Assembly (NCBI GenBank): GCA_003818675.1
Contig: RPPD01000114.1
Coordinates: 1 to 7,028 of the forward strand
DNA from: Spirochaetaceae bacterium
GTDB taxonomy: Bacteria > Spirochaetota > Spirochaetia > SZUA-6 > RPPD01
Length of the DNA: 7,028 nt
Direction: 5' to 3'
How positions within the stretch are numbered: the stretch's first letter is position 1; each line of letters begins with the position of its first letter. The notes under the pieces are model-generated. The model saw only the letters and a list, made by a program, of their open reading frames with translations. It searched no databases and was not told the DNA's origin. Made by a program: the position numbers and the translations under genes. This document shows positions 1-6,273 of the stretch, one piece after another.

Positions 1-374
1 AAATCTCCAAGAAACAGTATCACTGCGATCTTGGCAAACTCTGATGGTTGTATCCCGACGCTTCCGATACCAAGCCATGAATGTGCCCGGTTCGCAACCT
101 GTCCAACCAGACGGGTCAGGATTAGCAAAACAATTATCACTATGTAAATAATCAGTGAAATGTCCCTGAGGCGCTGATAATTGAAAAAGGCAAAGAAAAA
201 CAGGAGCGGCAACCCGATGCCAGCCCAGATCATCTGCTTCCAAAATTCATTATTGTAGATCTGGCCGTCAGTGTCTGTGTTCGCGGACAGTATGAAGAGA
301 ACTCCTATAACAATGAGCATGATTACAGCACCGACTATATACAGGTCTATACTGAATATGGAGCTTCTTTTCAT
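1..374 (-). CDS. rodA: RodA, SEDS-family peptidoglycan glycosyltransferase (N-terminal 124 residues, 3' end cut by window)
   Basis: RodA polymerises lipid II into glycan strands in the inner membrane, working with PBP2 in the elongasome. The visible 124 residues begin MKRSSIFSIDLYIVGAVIML and hold hydrophobic helices at about 10-30, 47-65 and 72-90. They end in the conserved SEDS block at about 99-115 (SWLGIGSVGIQPSEFAK), with the QPSE-x2-K signature. The gene continues past the left edge; family members are usually 370-430 residues, so about two thirds is missing, including the catalytic Asp region. The ATG at 372-374 overlaps the mrdA stop in an ATGA junction. A weak AAGAGA ribosome site lies 7 nt upstream (382-387). 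FtsW is the main alternative, but placement directly after mrdA in an mre operon favours RodA. Confidence 0.93.
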   Translation of the reverse strand, partial: MKRSSIFSIDLYIVGAVIMLIVIGVLFILSANTDTDGQIYNNEFWKQMIWAGIGLPLLFFFAFFNYQRLRDISLIIYIVIIVLLILTRLVGQVANRAHSWLGIGSVGIQPSEFAKIAVILFLGD

Positions 375-2230
375 TGCACGGTCTCTTTTTGCGGCAAATG
401 AAGCACACCGAGGTCCCGGGTAACCTCGTCATAGTTTTTCTTGGTAAAAATACCATGAAAAATGAAATTGGCAATGCGCGGAGACCACCATTCTGACTTG
501 GATACGTTTTCCACAAATACTATCACTACAACCCGATCGGATGCCCTGGCCTGATCATAGGGCGCAAAACCGGCAAACCACTCATGGGTAAAATCTGACT
601 TGTCAGACGCCAGTTCGCTGGTTCCCGTTTTGCCTGCGATGTCAACTGATTTTGTGTAAATGGCATAGCGGGCTGTTCCGGTTAGAACCACTTCTCGCAT
701 GCCCTGCGCTACCACGTCAAATGTCTCAGGGGCGATCTTTTCAGTCTGGCGCAGAAGGTCAGGTTTTGTTTCCTCAATGACTCTGCCTGTTTTTGGATCA
801 CGCACTTCTTTCAGAAGAAAAGGCCTGTATGTCTTTCCGCGGTTTGCCACCATGGAAACCATTTCCGAAAGCTGAAGCGGGGTCGCGGTAATGTATCCCT
901 GGCCAATTGACAGGTTCACCGTATCACCACCTACCCATACCATCTTTTCCGTGTTCAATTTCCATTCAGGTGTGGGGACAAAACCCTTTTTCTCGCCTGC
1001 AATGTCTATGCCTGTAAGCTCGCCAAACCCAAACTCATTCGCATAGGTTATGATTTTTTCCTCTCCAAGGTACTTTAAACCCATGGTCTGGAAAAATACA
1101 TTACATGAATTGGCGATTGCGCCTATGAGGTTCAAAGACCCGTGACCGCTCCTGTTCCAGCAATGAAAGATACGGTTTCCAACACGGTGTGAACCGCCGC
1201 AATAGACAGTGCTGTCCATGGGAAAAGCCTTTTCCTGTACAACAGCCGTGGCCATTATCACCTTGAAGCAGGACGCCGGCGGAAACGGGCTTAAGGCACG
1301 GTTATAAAGTGGATTACCCGGATCAAGACGCAACCTGTCATAATATTCTTTCTGTAAAATCAGGTTGGAATCGTAAAAGGGTTTTGAGACAAGGGCCAGG
1401 ACTTCTCCCGTATGGGGCTTTATTACCACCACTGCGCCATTTTTTGGGCCAAGCGAGCGCTCGGCAAGATTCTGGATATTCCTGTCAATTGTAAGGACAA
1501 TGTGTTTACCAAGTTCAGGCTGTTTTTCATCAGCCGGGGCATCGATTCTTCTTTCATAGACATCAGCCAGACGGAACCTGATGCCGTCTACACCGCGAAG
1601 GATCTGGTCATACTGCTCTTCAATTCCAGTCTTGCCAATAATTGAATTCTTGTTGAAATTCCCCTGGTTGTATTTGATTGCGAGCTCGGCTTCGTCTATT
1701 CCTCCGACATATCCCACGACATGTGAAAGAGAACCCGTATCCATATAGACGCGCCTGAGATTTGAATTCCAGAGCACGCCTGGATATTCATCCGAGTGCT
1801 CGGCGATGACGCTGATTATATCCAGGGAAACTCCTGTAGCTATCTCAATAGGCTGGAAGAGCTTGTATGATTTAACAGGGACCTTTTTATGGATCTGGTC
1901 TGCACTTACGCCAAGAACTCTGGCGAGTTTGCTGAAAAATGACGGGATGTCGCCAGGAATCTGGGCCGGTATTATTGATACTGAGAATGATTCAGCATTC
2001 ATGACCAGAGGGACATCGAAGTTTCTGTCGTAAATTTCACCCCGCTGGGTTGGTATGATGATCTCGCGCTGGGATACGCTTTTTGAAATCTTCTGGAACT
2101 CCTGACCGCGAATTATCTGCAGGATGAAGAGATTGAGACCTAAAAAGGAAAATAATACTATGATTACTATGTGAAAAAATGAAAAACGAGCCCGTGTTGT
2201 TGCCTGGGACAGACCGTGCGACTCTATCAA
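371..2230 (-). CDS. mrdA: Penicillin-binding protein 2 (MrdA), elongasome DD-transpeptidase
   Basis: This class B PBP cross-links peptidoglycan during side-wall growth, paired with RodA. It has 619 residues, the normal length. A short cytoplasmic end is followed by one membrane helix (about 18-40), then the pedestal/dimerisation region from about 55 (TQRGEIYDRN at 61-70) and the transpeptidase domain from about 260. All three active-site motifs are present: S320-C-F-K323 (nucleophile and base), S375-C-N377 and K534-T-G-T537. The chain ends soon after the catalytic domain. C344, C357, H363 and C376 form a possible metal site. The start is TTG at 2228-2230, overlapping the mreD stop as TTGA. 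No ATG occurs in frame before the membrane helix, and GGA lies 6 nt upstream, so the TTG start is plausible but rests on coupling. Confidence 0.96.
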   Translation of the reverse strand: MIESHGLSQATTRARFSFFHIVIIVLFSFLGLNLFILQIIRGQEFQKISKSVSQREIIIPTQRGEIYDRNFDVPLVMNAESFSVSIIPAQIPGDIPSFFSKLARVLGVSADQIHKKVPVKSYKLFQPIEIATGVSLDIISVIAEHSDEYPGVLWNSNLRRVYMDTGSLSHVVGYVGGIDEAELAIKYNQGNFNKNSIIGKTGIEEQYDQILRGVDGIRFRLADVYERRIDAPADEKQPELGKHIVLTIDRNIQNLAERSLGPKNGAVVVIKPHTGEVLALVSKPFYDSNLILQKEYYDRLRLDPGNPLYNRALSPFPPASCFKVIMATAVVQEKAFPMDSTVYCGGSHRVGNRIFHCWNRSGHGSLNLIGAIANSCNVFFQTMGLKYLGEEKIITYANEFGFGELTGIDIAGEKKGFVPTPEWKLNTEKMVWVGGDTVNLSIGQGYITATPLQLSEMVSMVANRGKTYRPFLLKEVRDPKTGRVIEETKPDLLRQTEKIAPETFDVVAQGMREVVLTGTARYAIYTKSVDIAGKTGTSELASDKSDFTHEWFAGFAPYDQARASDRVVVIVFVENVSKSEWWSPRIANFIFHGIFTKKNYDEVTRDLGVLHLPQKETVQ

Positions 2231-2736
2231 AATGTTTCCATGCCCTTCTGGCTGAATACAACAAATTTATTGAGAATGAAAAAGACTACAGGAGCCAGAA
2301 CCATCGTATAGAGGCTTTCAAGTCCGAGTGTGGCAAAAAACTCTCCCACGGGAAGTCCGGGAATTCCAAAAATCATTTTCGCTATCAGCATGAGGATAGT
2401 TTTTGCGACTGTTCCTATCAAAGCGAGCATAAGTTGGATCAAAAACGGATCTATCGATACTGTACCTTCGAGCTTGCCGTAGATGTGGCCGATGATTGTC
2501 TTTACAAGGGCATGAATGCCAAAGGGCGGAGACACAAATCCCTGGAGCATTCCTGCAAAAAAACCGGTAACTTGACCTGCCATTACACCGCCACGCACTG
2601 CGGAAAAAATCACCACAAGAAGAACCAGGTCTGGTTTTACATTCCAAATCGCCAGGAAATCAAACAGCGTGGACTGCAGTATAAGTGCAGCGAATGAAAA
2701 AAGCAAAGCTACAAGTACGCCTTTGGTGTTTTTCAC
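2227..2736 (-). CDS. mreD: Rod shape-determining protein MreD
   Basis: MreD is a small polytopic inner-membrane protein that joins MreC to the MreB/PBP2/RodA complex. The 169-residue product is very hydrophobic, with likely membrane helices at about 6-27, 31-47, 51-68, 97-122 and 140-160. A family-like loop is PPFGIHALVKTIIGHIYGKL (70-89), close to the usual G-x-HAL-x2-T-IIG-x4-G pattern. Length is typical (160-175). The start is GTG at 2734-2736, overlapping the mreC stop as GTGA. It is backed by the clear ribosome site AGAGGA at 2743-2748, 6 nt upstream and inside the end of mreC. Sequence conservation in MreD is low, so the call rests on topology, the G-HAL block and position between mreC and mrdA. 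Confidence 0.93.
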   Translation of the reverse strand: MKNTKGVLVALLFSFAALILQSTLFDFLAIWNVKPDLVLLVVIFSAVRGGVMAGQVTGFFAGMLQGFVSPPFGIHALVKTIIGHIYGKLEGTVSIDPFLIQLMLALIGTVAKTILMLIAKMIFGIPGLPVGEFFATLGLESLYTMVLAPVVFFILNKFVVFSQKGMETF

Positions 2737-3590
2737 TTGTTTTCCTCTACATGCAGAATATACAGGTATTCAAGGCGTCTGAAATCAAGAACAGGATTGA
2801 TCTGCAGTTTCACAACAGATTCATAATCCTTTGCATCATAATGTGTCTGCCAACGGCCTATCGGGATGTCCTTTGGGAACAGCTTTCCAAGACCAGAAGT
2901 CACAACAAGGGTTCCCGATGTAAGGTCTTCTACCGCTTTTTTTGAAACCATGTCCATCTCTATATAGTCAGCTAAAGATCCGCATCCATTCACAAGGCCC
3001 TTGTAACGTGTGTCCTTGAAAAGAGCCCCGACAAACGAGCGCGGATCAAGAATTGTCCGCACTACCGAGGATTGAAGTCCAACGGCAATGGTTTTTCCCA
3101 CCAGACCTATTGTGCCCTTTTGGAATGCAACTACAGGCATGTCCTTGACTATTCCGTGCAGTTCCCCTTTGTTAACAATGAGTGTGGAAAAATCATTCTC
3201 TGAAGCCCAGGCAACGACCTCAACGCTTATGTACTGCGTGTTGACAAACTGTTGTATCAAAAAGAGTTCGCTTCTGAGTCTCTCGTTTTCTTCACGCAAC
3301 TTCACATTGTCAAGCGATGCTTTCTGGTATTCTATAAGTTGATTCTGTGTTTCGGTGAGTTCACGGGTCAACTGGTCTATCTTGCCGATTGAATTGACAG
3401 TGTCAGAAAACCATCCAGCAACACCCGTTGCTATTCCCTGAAAAAAAGACACAAGCGAAAGTCCTGTATTGCTTGCAAACTCCATGACTGGTTCACCTGA
3501 AAACATTGTAGAAACAGATGACAAGGCGATAAAAATCAGGAGTACTATCATATTGCGCTGGCGATAAAAAATATTCCTCAGCTTGAACAT
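2733..3590 (-). CDS. mreC: Rod shape-determining protein MreC
   Basis: MreC is a bitopic protein whose extracytoplasmic part forms filaments and activates PBP2/RodA. The 285-residue sequence shows a basic N-terminus, a membrane helix at about 13-31, a coiled coil at about 66-113 and then the two beta domains. Family blocks include KGTIGLVGKTI (158-168), SSVVRTILDPRSFVGALF (174-191) and TLVVTSGLGKLFPKDIPIGR (227-246), matching the usual GLVG, D-x2-S and VTSGL-x3-FP patterns. Length is normal. The ATG at 3588-3590 sits 12 nt after the mreB stop. No purine-rich ribosome site is visible before it; a 3-codon reading frame fills the gap, so initiation may depend on ribosomes finishing mreB. Confidence 0.95.
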   Translation of the reverse strand: MFKLRNIFYRQRNMIVLLIFIALSSVSTMFSGEPVMEFASNTGLSLVSFFQGIATGVAGWFSDTVNSIGKIDQLTRELTETQNQLIEYQKASLDNVKLREENERLRSELFLIQQFVNTQYISVEVVAWASENDFSTLIVNKGELHGIVKDMPVVAFQKGTIGLVGKTIAVGLQSSVVRTILDPRSFVGALFKDTRYKGLVNGCGSLADYIEMDMVSKKAVEDLTSGTLVVTSGLGKLFPKDIPIGRWQTHYDAKDYESVVKLQINPVLDFRRLEYLYILHVEENK

Positions 3591-3591
3591 G

Positions 3592-3603
3592 TCATTGCAT
3601 CAT
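3592..3603 (-). other. Three-codon mini reading frame bridging mreB and mreC
   Basis: The mreB stop TAA (3603-3605) shares its last A with an ATG. The minus strand then reads ATG-ATG-CAA-TGA, encoding Met-Met-Gln, and its stop lies one base before the mreC ATG. This replaces the ribosome site one would expect there. It may let terminating ribosomes restart and be handed to mreC, or be chance in an ATG-rich 15-nt stretch. Confidence 0.25.
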
Positions 3604-4637
3604 TATTTGTTGATGTGATAAAGCTGTTCACTTGATTCCTTCATGCTTTCAAAGAATTTACCAGCTCCCTTTGCGACACACAGAAGCGGATCCTCTGCAA
3701 GAATGACAGGTACTCCAGTCTCCTTCGAGATGAGCTTTGGCAGACCCTTCAGAAGAGAACCGCCCCCTGTCATGACAATTCCGCGCTCAACGATATCTGC
3801 AGCGAGTTCAGGCGGGGTCTGGCCGAGCGTACGCTTGATTTCGTCAAGGACTGAGGTGATGGGTTCCTGGAGAGCCTCGCGGACTTCAACGGAATCCATC
3901 TCCAGGCGGCGCGGCAGCCCGGTGATGGCATCAGTGCCTTTTATTTCCATCTTTTCTATTTTTTTGTCCGGCGAGGCATTGCCTATTGTAATTTTCAAGT
4001 TCTCTGCAGTCTGTTCTCCGATGATCAGGTTGTGTACACTGCGCACATGTTTGATGATTGCCTCGTCAAACTCGTCTCCTCCTACACGGATGGCGTTGGA
4101 GACAACCATTCCGCCCAGTGAGATGACAGAGATCTCAGTAGTACCTCCACCAATGTCGCAAATCATGTTACCGGCGGGTTCAAGAATGGGGATATTGGCG
4201 CCGATTGCCGCGGCCATGGATTCCTCTATCAGGTATACTTCACGTGCCCCTGCCTGCTCTGCGCTTTCCCTGACTGCGCGCTTTTCAACCTCTGTAATGC
4301 ATGTCGGGATTCCTATGACCATGCGGGGCTTGATGAACCACTTGCGCGGCAGAACCTTGTTTATGAAATACTTGATCATTTTTTCAGTTGTTTCAAAATC
4401 TGCGATGACGCCATCCCTCATGGGCCTTATGGCAATGATCTTGCCAGGAGTCTTCCAGAGCATCTTTTTCGCCTCATGACCGACTGCCACTACCTTTTTT
4501 GTACCGCGTTCAACCGCCACGACAGATGGCTCGCTTAAAACAATCCCCTTGCCCTTGACATGGACGAGCGTGTTGCAGGTGCCGAGATCTATACCTATAT
4601 CCGTCGAAAAATTATCAAAGAAATCTTTGAGAGACAT
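3603..4637 (-). CDS. mreB: MreB, bacterial actin of the elongasome
   Basis: MreB polymerises with ATP on the inner face of the membrane and orients side-wall synthesis. At 344 residues it is full length. Actin-fold motifs are visible: phosphate-1 loop D17-L-G-T-C-N-T23, the catalytic-region glutamates E138/E139 in the VYLIEES block, phosphate-2 loop D161-I-G-G-G-T166, RVGGDEFD (184-191) and the adenosine-binding [14 protein letters not shown] (289-302). The N-terminus [11 protein letters not shown] can form an amphipathic membrane helix, and W100-F101 match the hydrophobic loop that other MreBs insert into the bilayer. Cys21 replaces the more usual Ala of DLGTANT. The start ATG follows a GGGGG ribosome-site-like run (4645-4649) by 7 nt. 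It lies 27 nt after the TPR gene, so the two are probably co-transcribed. Confidence 0.98.
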   Translation of the reverse strand: MSLKDFFDNFSTDIGIDLGTCNTLVHVKGKGIVLSEPSVVAVERGTKKVVAVGHEAKKMLWKTPGKIIAIRPMRDGVIADFETTEKMIKYFINKVLPRKWFIKPRMVIGIPTCITEVEKRAVRESAEQAGAREVYLIEESMAAAIGANIPILEPAGNMICDIGGGTTEISVISLGGMVVSNAIRVGGDEFDEAIIKHVRSVHNLIIGEQTAENLKITIGNASPDKKIEKMEIKGTDAITGLPRRLEMDSVEVREALQEPITSVLDEIKRTLGQTPPELAADIVERGIVMTGGGSLLKGLPKLISKETGVPVILAEDPLLCVAKGAGKFFESMKESSEQLYHINK

Positions 4638-4664
4638 TCATTTACCCCCATAAAAGCATGACAG

Positions 4665-5747
4665 TCAGAGACGGTTTCGTGCACCACTGTGACTGGGATC
4701 ATTTTCCAGAGTCCTCCGCAGTTCATACCGATACTGCGCGTAATCACCCAATTTTTCATAAACCAATGCAAGGCGAAAGTGGGCTTCCGCCGATCTGTCG
4801 TTGTTTTTTAAAATGTCTTTGTATAGTGCCTCGGCCTTTCTGTAGTCCTGTTCACCAAAGAGGATCTCGCCAAATAAAAAGCGCGCATCATTAAGGATCT
4901 TGTCATTACGTGAAATTTCAAGCGTCTGTTCAAGATACTCCTTTGCCCTGACGCTGTCTCCCTTATGCGCGTAGTTTTTGGCAAGACGGAATAGGTATCG
5001 GTCTTTCTGTTCCAAGGCGTTGGCCTGCAGGAGATACTCGATCGATGCGTCTATGTTTCCTGCCTCATCATTAGCTATGGCCAGGTACTCATAACTATCG
5101 CTTCCCTTATATCCCAATTCCATAGACTTTTCAAGATACTTGATAGACATGCTGTAAAACCAGTTCTGGGCTTCAAGGCGGGTTTTGGCCTTGTGGAAAT
5201 AGCACTTGCCAATCATGTAGTAAAGCTCCGGATTCTGTCCTGAAGCGCCTGAAAGAATGGCTTTGCGAAAGGAAATCAACGCCTGTTCAAGTGCGCCTTC
5301 TGATTCATCTGTTTTGGGATTTGTGATTGCGAGGTAAAAATATGAGGATCCTCGGTAGACAAGGGCCTGGATGTCAAGCGGATTATTTTCCAGGATGGTG
5401 TTGCATTGTCCGATCTCGGTATTCAGAAGAAGGATGGACCATCTTCTTATGGTCTTTCGCGCATCATCTAAAGCCTTGTCGATGCTCGGGGTCTCTGAGG
5501 AAGGGAACCCCTCGGATTCATCCAAAAGCTGTTTCCACGATACACGGGACCACAGGAATTCCAAAGAGAGATCTTCATCTGTCTTTGCGCTGGAGGTGAA
5601 TATGGATGATATGAAGGTCCAAAGACCGAATAGATTACCAAGAAAAAACAGAAGTACAAAAAAGAATATAATTGCACCAATCCGAAAAATGACCCGTTTT
5701 GTTTTTCTGTCCCTGCGTGAACTGTAACGTTCGAAATCAAGCACCAT
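4665..5747 (-). CDS. Membrane-anchored tetratricopeptide-repeat protein, first gene of the mre operon
   Basis: This protein has no known enzymatic function that I recognise. The 360 residues start with a basic cytoplasmic stretch (ERYSSRRDRKTKRVIFR, about 6-22) and a single membrane helix at about 23-46. By the positive-inside rule the remainder faces the periplasm. A linker (about 50-120) leads into roughly six TPR units covering about 124-353. They are recognisable by repeated A-x2-Y or L-A-x2-Y helix-A patterns and helix-B A/Y-L-E-x-A/T-L patterns, for example residues 286-319 and 320-353. TPR arrays bind proteins, so a scaffold or assembly role is likely. Its place 27 nt ahead of mreB points to cell-wall elongation, but that is inference from context. 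The ATG has a good ribosome site (AAGGA, 5754-5758, 6 nt away). Confidence 0.85.
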   Translation of the reverse strand: MVLDFERYSSRRDRKTKRVIFRIGAIIFFFVLLFFLGNLFGLWTFISSIFTSSAKTDEDLSLEFLWSRVSWKQLLDESEGFPSSETPSIDKALDDARKTIRRWSILLLNTEIGQCNTILENNPLDIQALVYRGSSYFYLAITNPKTDESEGALEQALISFRKAILSGASGQNPELYYMIGKCYFHKAKTRLEAQNWFYSMSIKYLEKSMELGYKGSDSYEYLAIANDEAGNIDASIEYLLQANALEQKDRYLFRLAKNYAHKGDSVRAKEYLEQTLEISRNDKILNDARFLFGEILFGEQDYRKAEALYKDILKNNDRSAEAHFRLALVYEKLGDYAQYRYELRRTLENDPSHSGARNRL

Positions 5748-5750
5748 TGA

Positions 5751-5758
5751 TCTTCCTT
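5751..5758 (-). promoter_or_regulatory. Ribosome binding site of the TPR gene
   Basis: The minus strand reads AAGGAAGA here, with AAGGA ending 6 nt before the ATG at 5745-5747. This is the clearest Shine-Dalgarno match near a promoter in the window and fixes the start of the TPR gene. Confidence 0.75.
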
Positions 5759-5769
5759 GTTTTTTAATT

Positions 5770-5796
5770 ATTATACGATAAAAAATGGCAGGTCAA
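5770..5796 (-). promoter_or_regulatory. Sigma70-type promoter for the TPR-mre-mrdA-rodA operon
   Basis: The minus strand holds a perfect -10 box TATAAT (5770-5775). Upstream is TTGACC (5791-5796), one base off TTGACA, with a 15-bp spacer, shorter than the ideal 17. TATTGA with a 17-bp spacer is a weaker alternative. Initiation would be near 5763, giving a leader of about 16 nt that contains the ribosome site. The -35 box lies inside the 3' strand of the rnpB P1 helix, so promoter and RNA gene share bases. The call is by pattern only; the AT-rich setting raises the chance of a fortuitous TATAAT. Confidence 0.6.
5780..5786 (-). terminator. rnpB: U-tract just after rnpB, possible terminator with P1 as the stem
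   Basis: Immediately after the closing P1 strand of rnpB the minus strand reads ATTTTTT. No local hairpin precedes it. The only stem touching it is P1 itself, which pairs with bases about 375 nt upstream. Termination here would therefore depend on the folded RNA, or transcription may run on into the TPR gene. Weak call. Confidence 0.3.
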
Positions 5797-6174
5797 TAAG
5801 CCGGGTTCTGTAGACTTTCCCCGTGAGGGGAAGGTTTAGTCACCATCTCTCTTGTGCCGCATTTGCATGCGACATCCATTGCAGCCTACCCGCAGGTATT
5901 AGACGAGCAGTCTCCTGCTGTTTGGCTTTGCTCCTGGCAAGGTTTTTCAAGCCGCAGTTGTTACCAACTGCGCGGTGGGCTTTTAACCCGCCTTTTCACC
6001 CATGCAATTCACCTTGAAAGGTGAATTGCAGTATCAGTTTTCTGTGACACTATCTGTCATGAGTTTCCTTGCGAAAACTCATGCCCGGGAGTTACCCGGT
6101 GCCATGCTCAAAGGAGCCCGGACTTTCCTCTCCCAGGTTATACACCTGGAAGCGGTGACTTTTTTTGACCTGCC
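5787..6174 (-). ncRNA. rnpB: RNase P RNA (bacterial type A), complete
   Basis: This is the catalytic RNA that, with the RnpA protein, trims 5' leaders from pre-tRNAs. Both ends are set by a perfect 10-bp P1 helix: GGCAGGTCAA (6165-6174) with TTGACCTGCC (5787-5796), giving about 388 nt. Universal blocks are present: CRI GAGGAAAGTCCGGGCTCC (6113-6130), the 3' ACAGAACCCGGCTT block (5798-5811), and GCGGGTAGGCTGC near 5880-5892, carrying the GGU that pairs with the tRNA CCA end. Further helices found by eye are P2 (6154-6160 with 5838-5844), P3 CCAGGT/ACCTGG, P9 (6058-6083, GCAA tetraloop), P12 (6003-6030), P18 (5859-5870, GCAA loop) and P19 (5817-5832). The layout follows the E. coli M1 RNA (A type) rather than the Bacillus B type. 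End positions may be off by a few bases. Confidence 0.97.
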
Positions 6175-6215
6175 ACTTGGGAACCGGAATGTTTTACATT
6201 CCGGTTCCCAAGTGG
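6173..6215. repeat. Perfect 19-bp palindrome touching the 5' end of rnpB
   Basis: CCACTTGGGAACCGGAATG (6173-6191) is followed by the loop TTTTA (6192-6196) and the exact inverted copy (6197-6215). Either strand can fold into a perfect 19-bp hairpin. Its inner end shares two base pairs with the first two bases of rnpB P1. No T-run follows it on either strand, so it is not a standard intrinsic terminator. It may be an RNA processing stem, a protein-binding palindrome or a copy of a dispersed palindromic repeat. Confidence 0.9.
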
Positions 6216-6216
6216 G

Positions 6217-6250
6217 GCAGAAATGCAACTGGATACAGTTGCGTTTCTGC
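6217..6250. repeat. Second palindrome, 15-bp stem with one imperfect pair
   Basis: GCAGAAATGCAACTG (6217-6231), loop GATA, then CAGTTGCGTTTCTGC (6236-6250). Fourteen pairs are Watson-Crick. The eighth is T-G on the plus strand, a wobble that would pair in RNA, but A-C on the minus strand. It is one base away from the first palindrome, and its arms are unrelated in sequence. It starts 23 nt after the zinc-ribbon stop codon and lacks a T-run on the minus strand. Confidence 0.85.
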
Positions 6251-6273
6251 ATCACGTTATTTGAATAGCACAT

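Noticed and set aside
2179..2697. 172-residue plus-strand frame opposite mreD
   Set aside because: Rich in Lys, His and Cys in a pattern expected from reading hydrophobic codons backwards; MreD on the other strand fits family, length, start and operon overlap.
3643..4479. 278-residue open frame on the plus strand, antisense to mreB
   Set aside because: It is exactly opposite a certain gene, is low-complexity (Ser, Ile, Pro and Met rich), has no family look and no ribosome site. It is a codon-bias shadow of mreB.
6003..6030. The GCAATTCACC inverted repeat as a separate regulatory element
   Set aside because: It falls at the P12 position of rnpB and is explained as that helix.
6173..6250. The two palindromes as intrinsic terminators of the zinc-ribbon gene or of a plus-strand transcript
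   Set aside because: Neither stem is followed by a run of T on either strand, so the standard terminator signature is missing.
5823..6268. Short open frames on both strands crossing rnpB and the palindromes (64-96 residues)
   Set aside because: They lie over a structured RNA gene whose helices explain the sequence; the translations show no domain.
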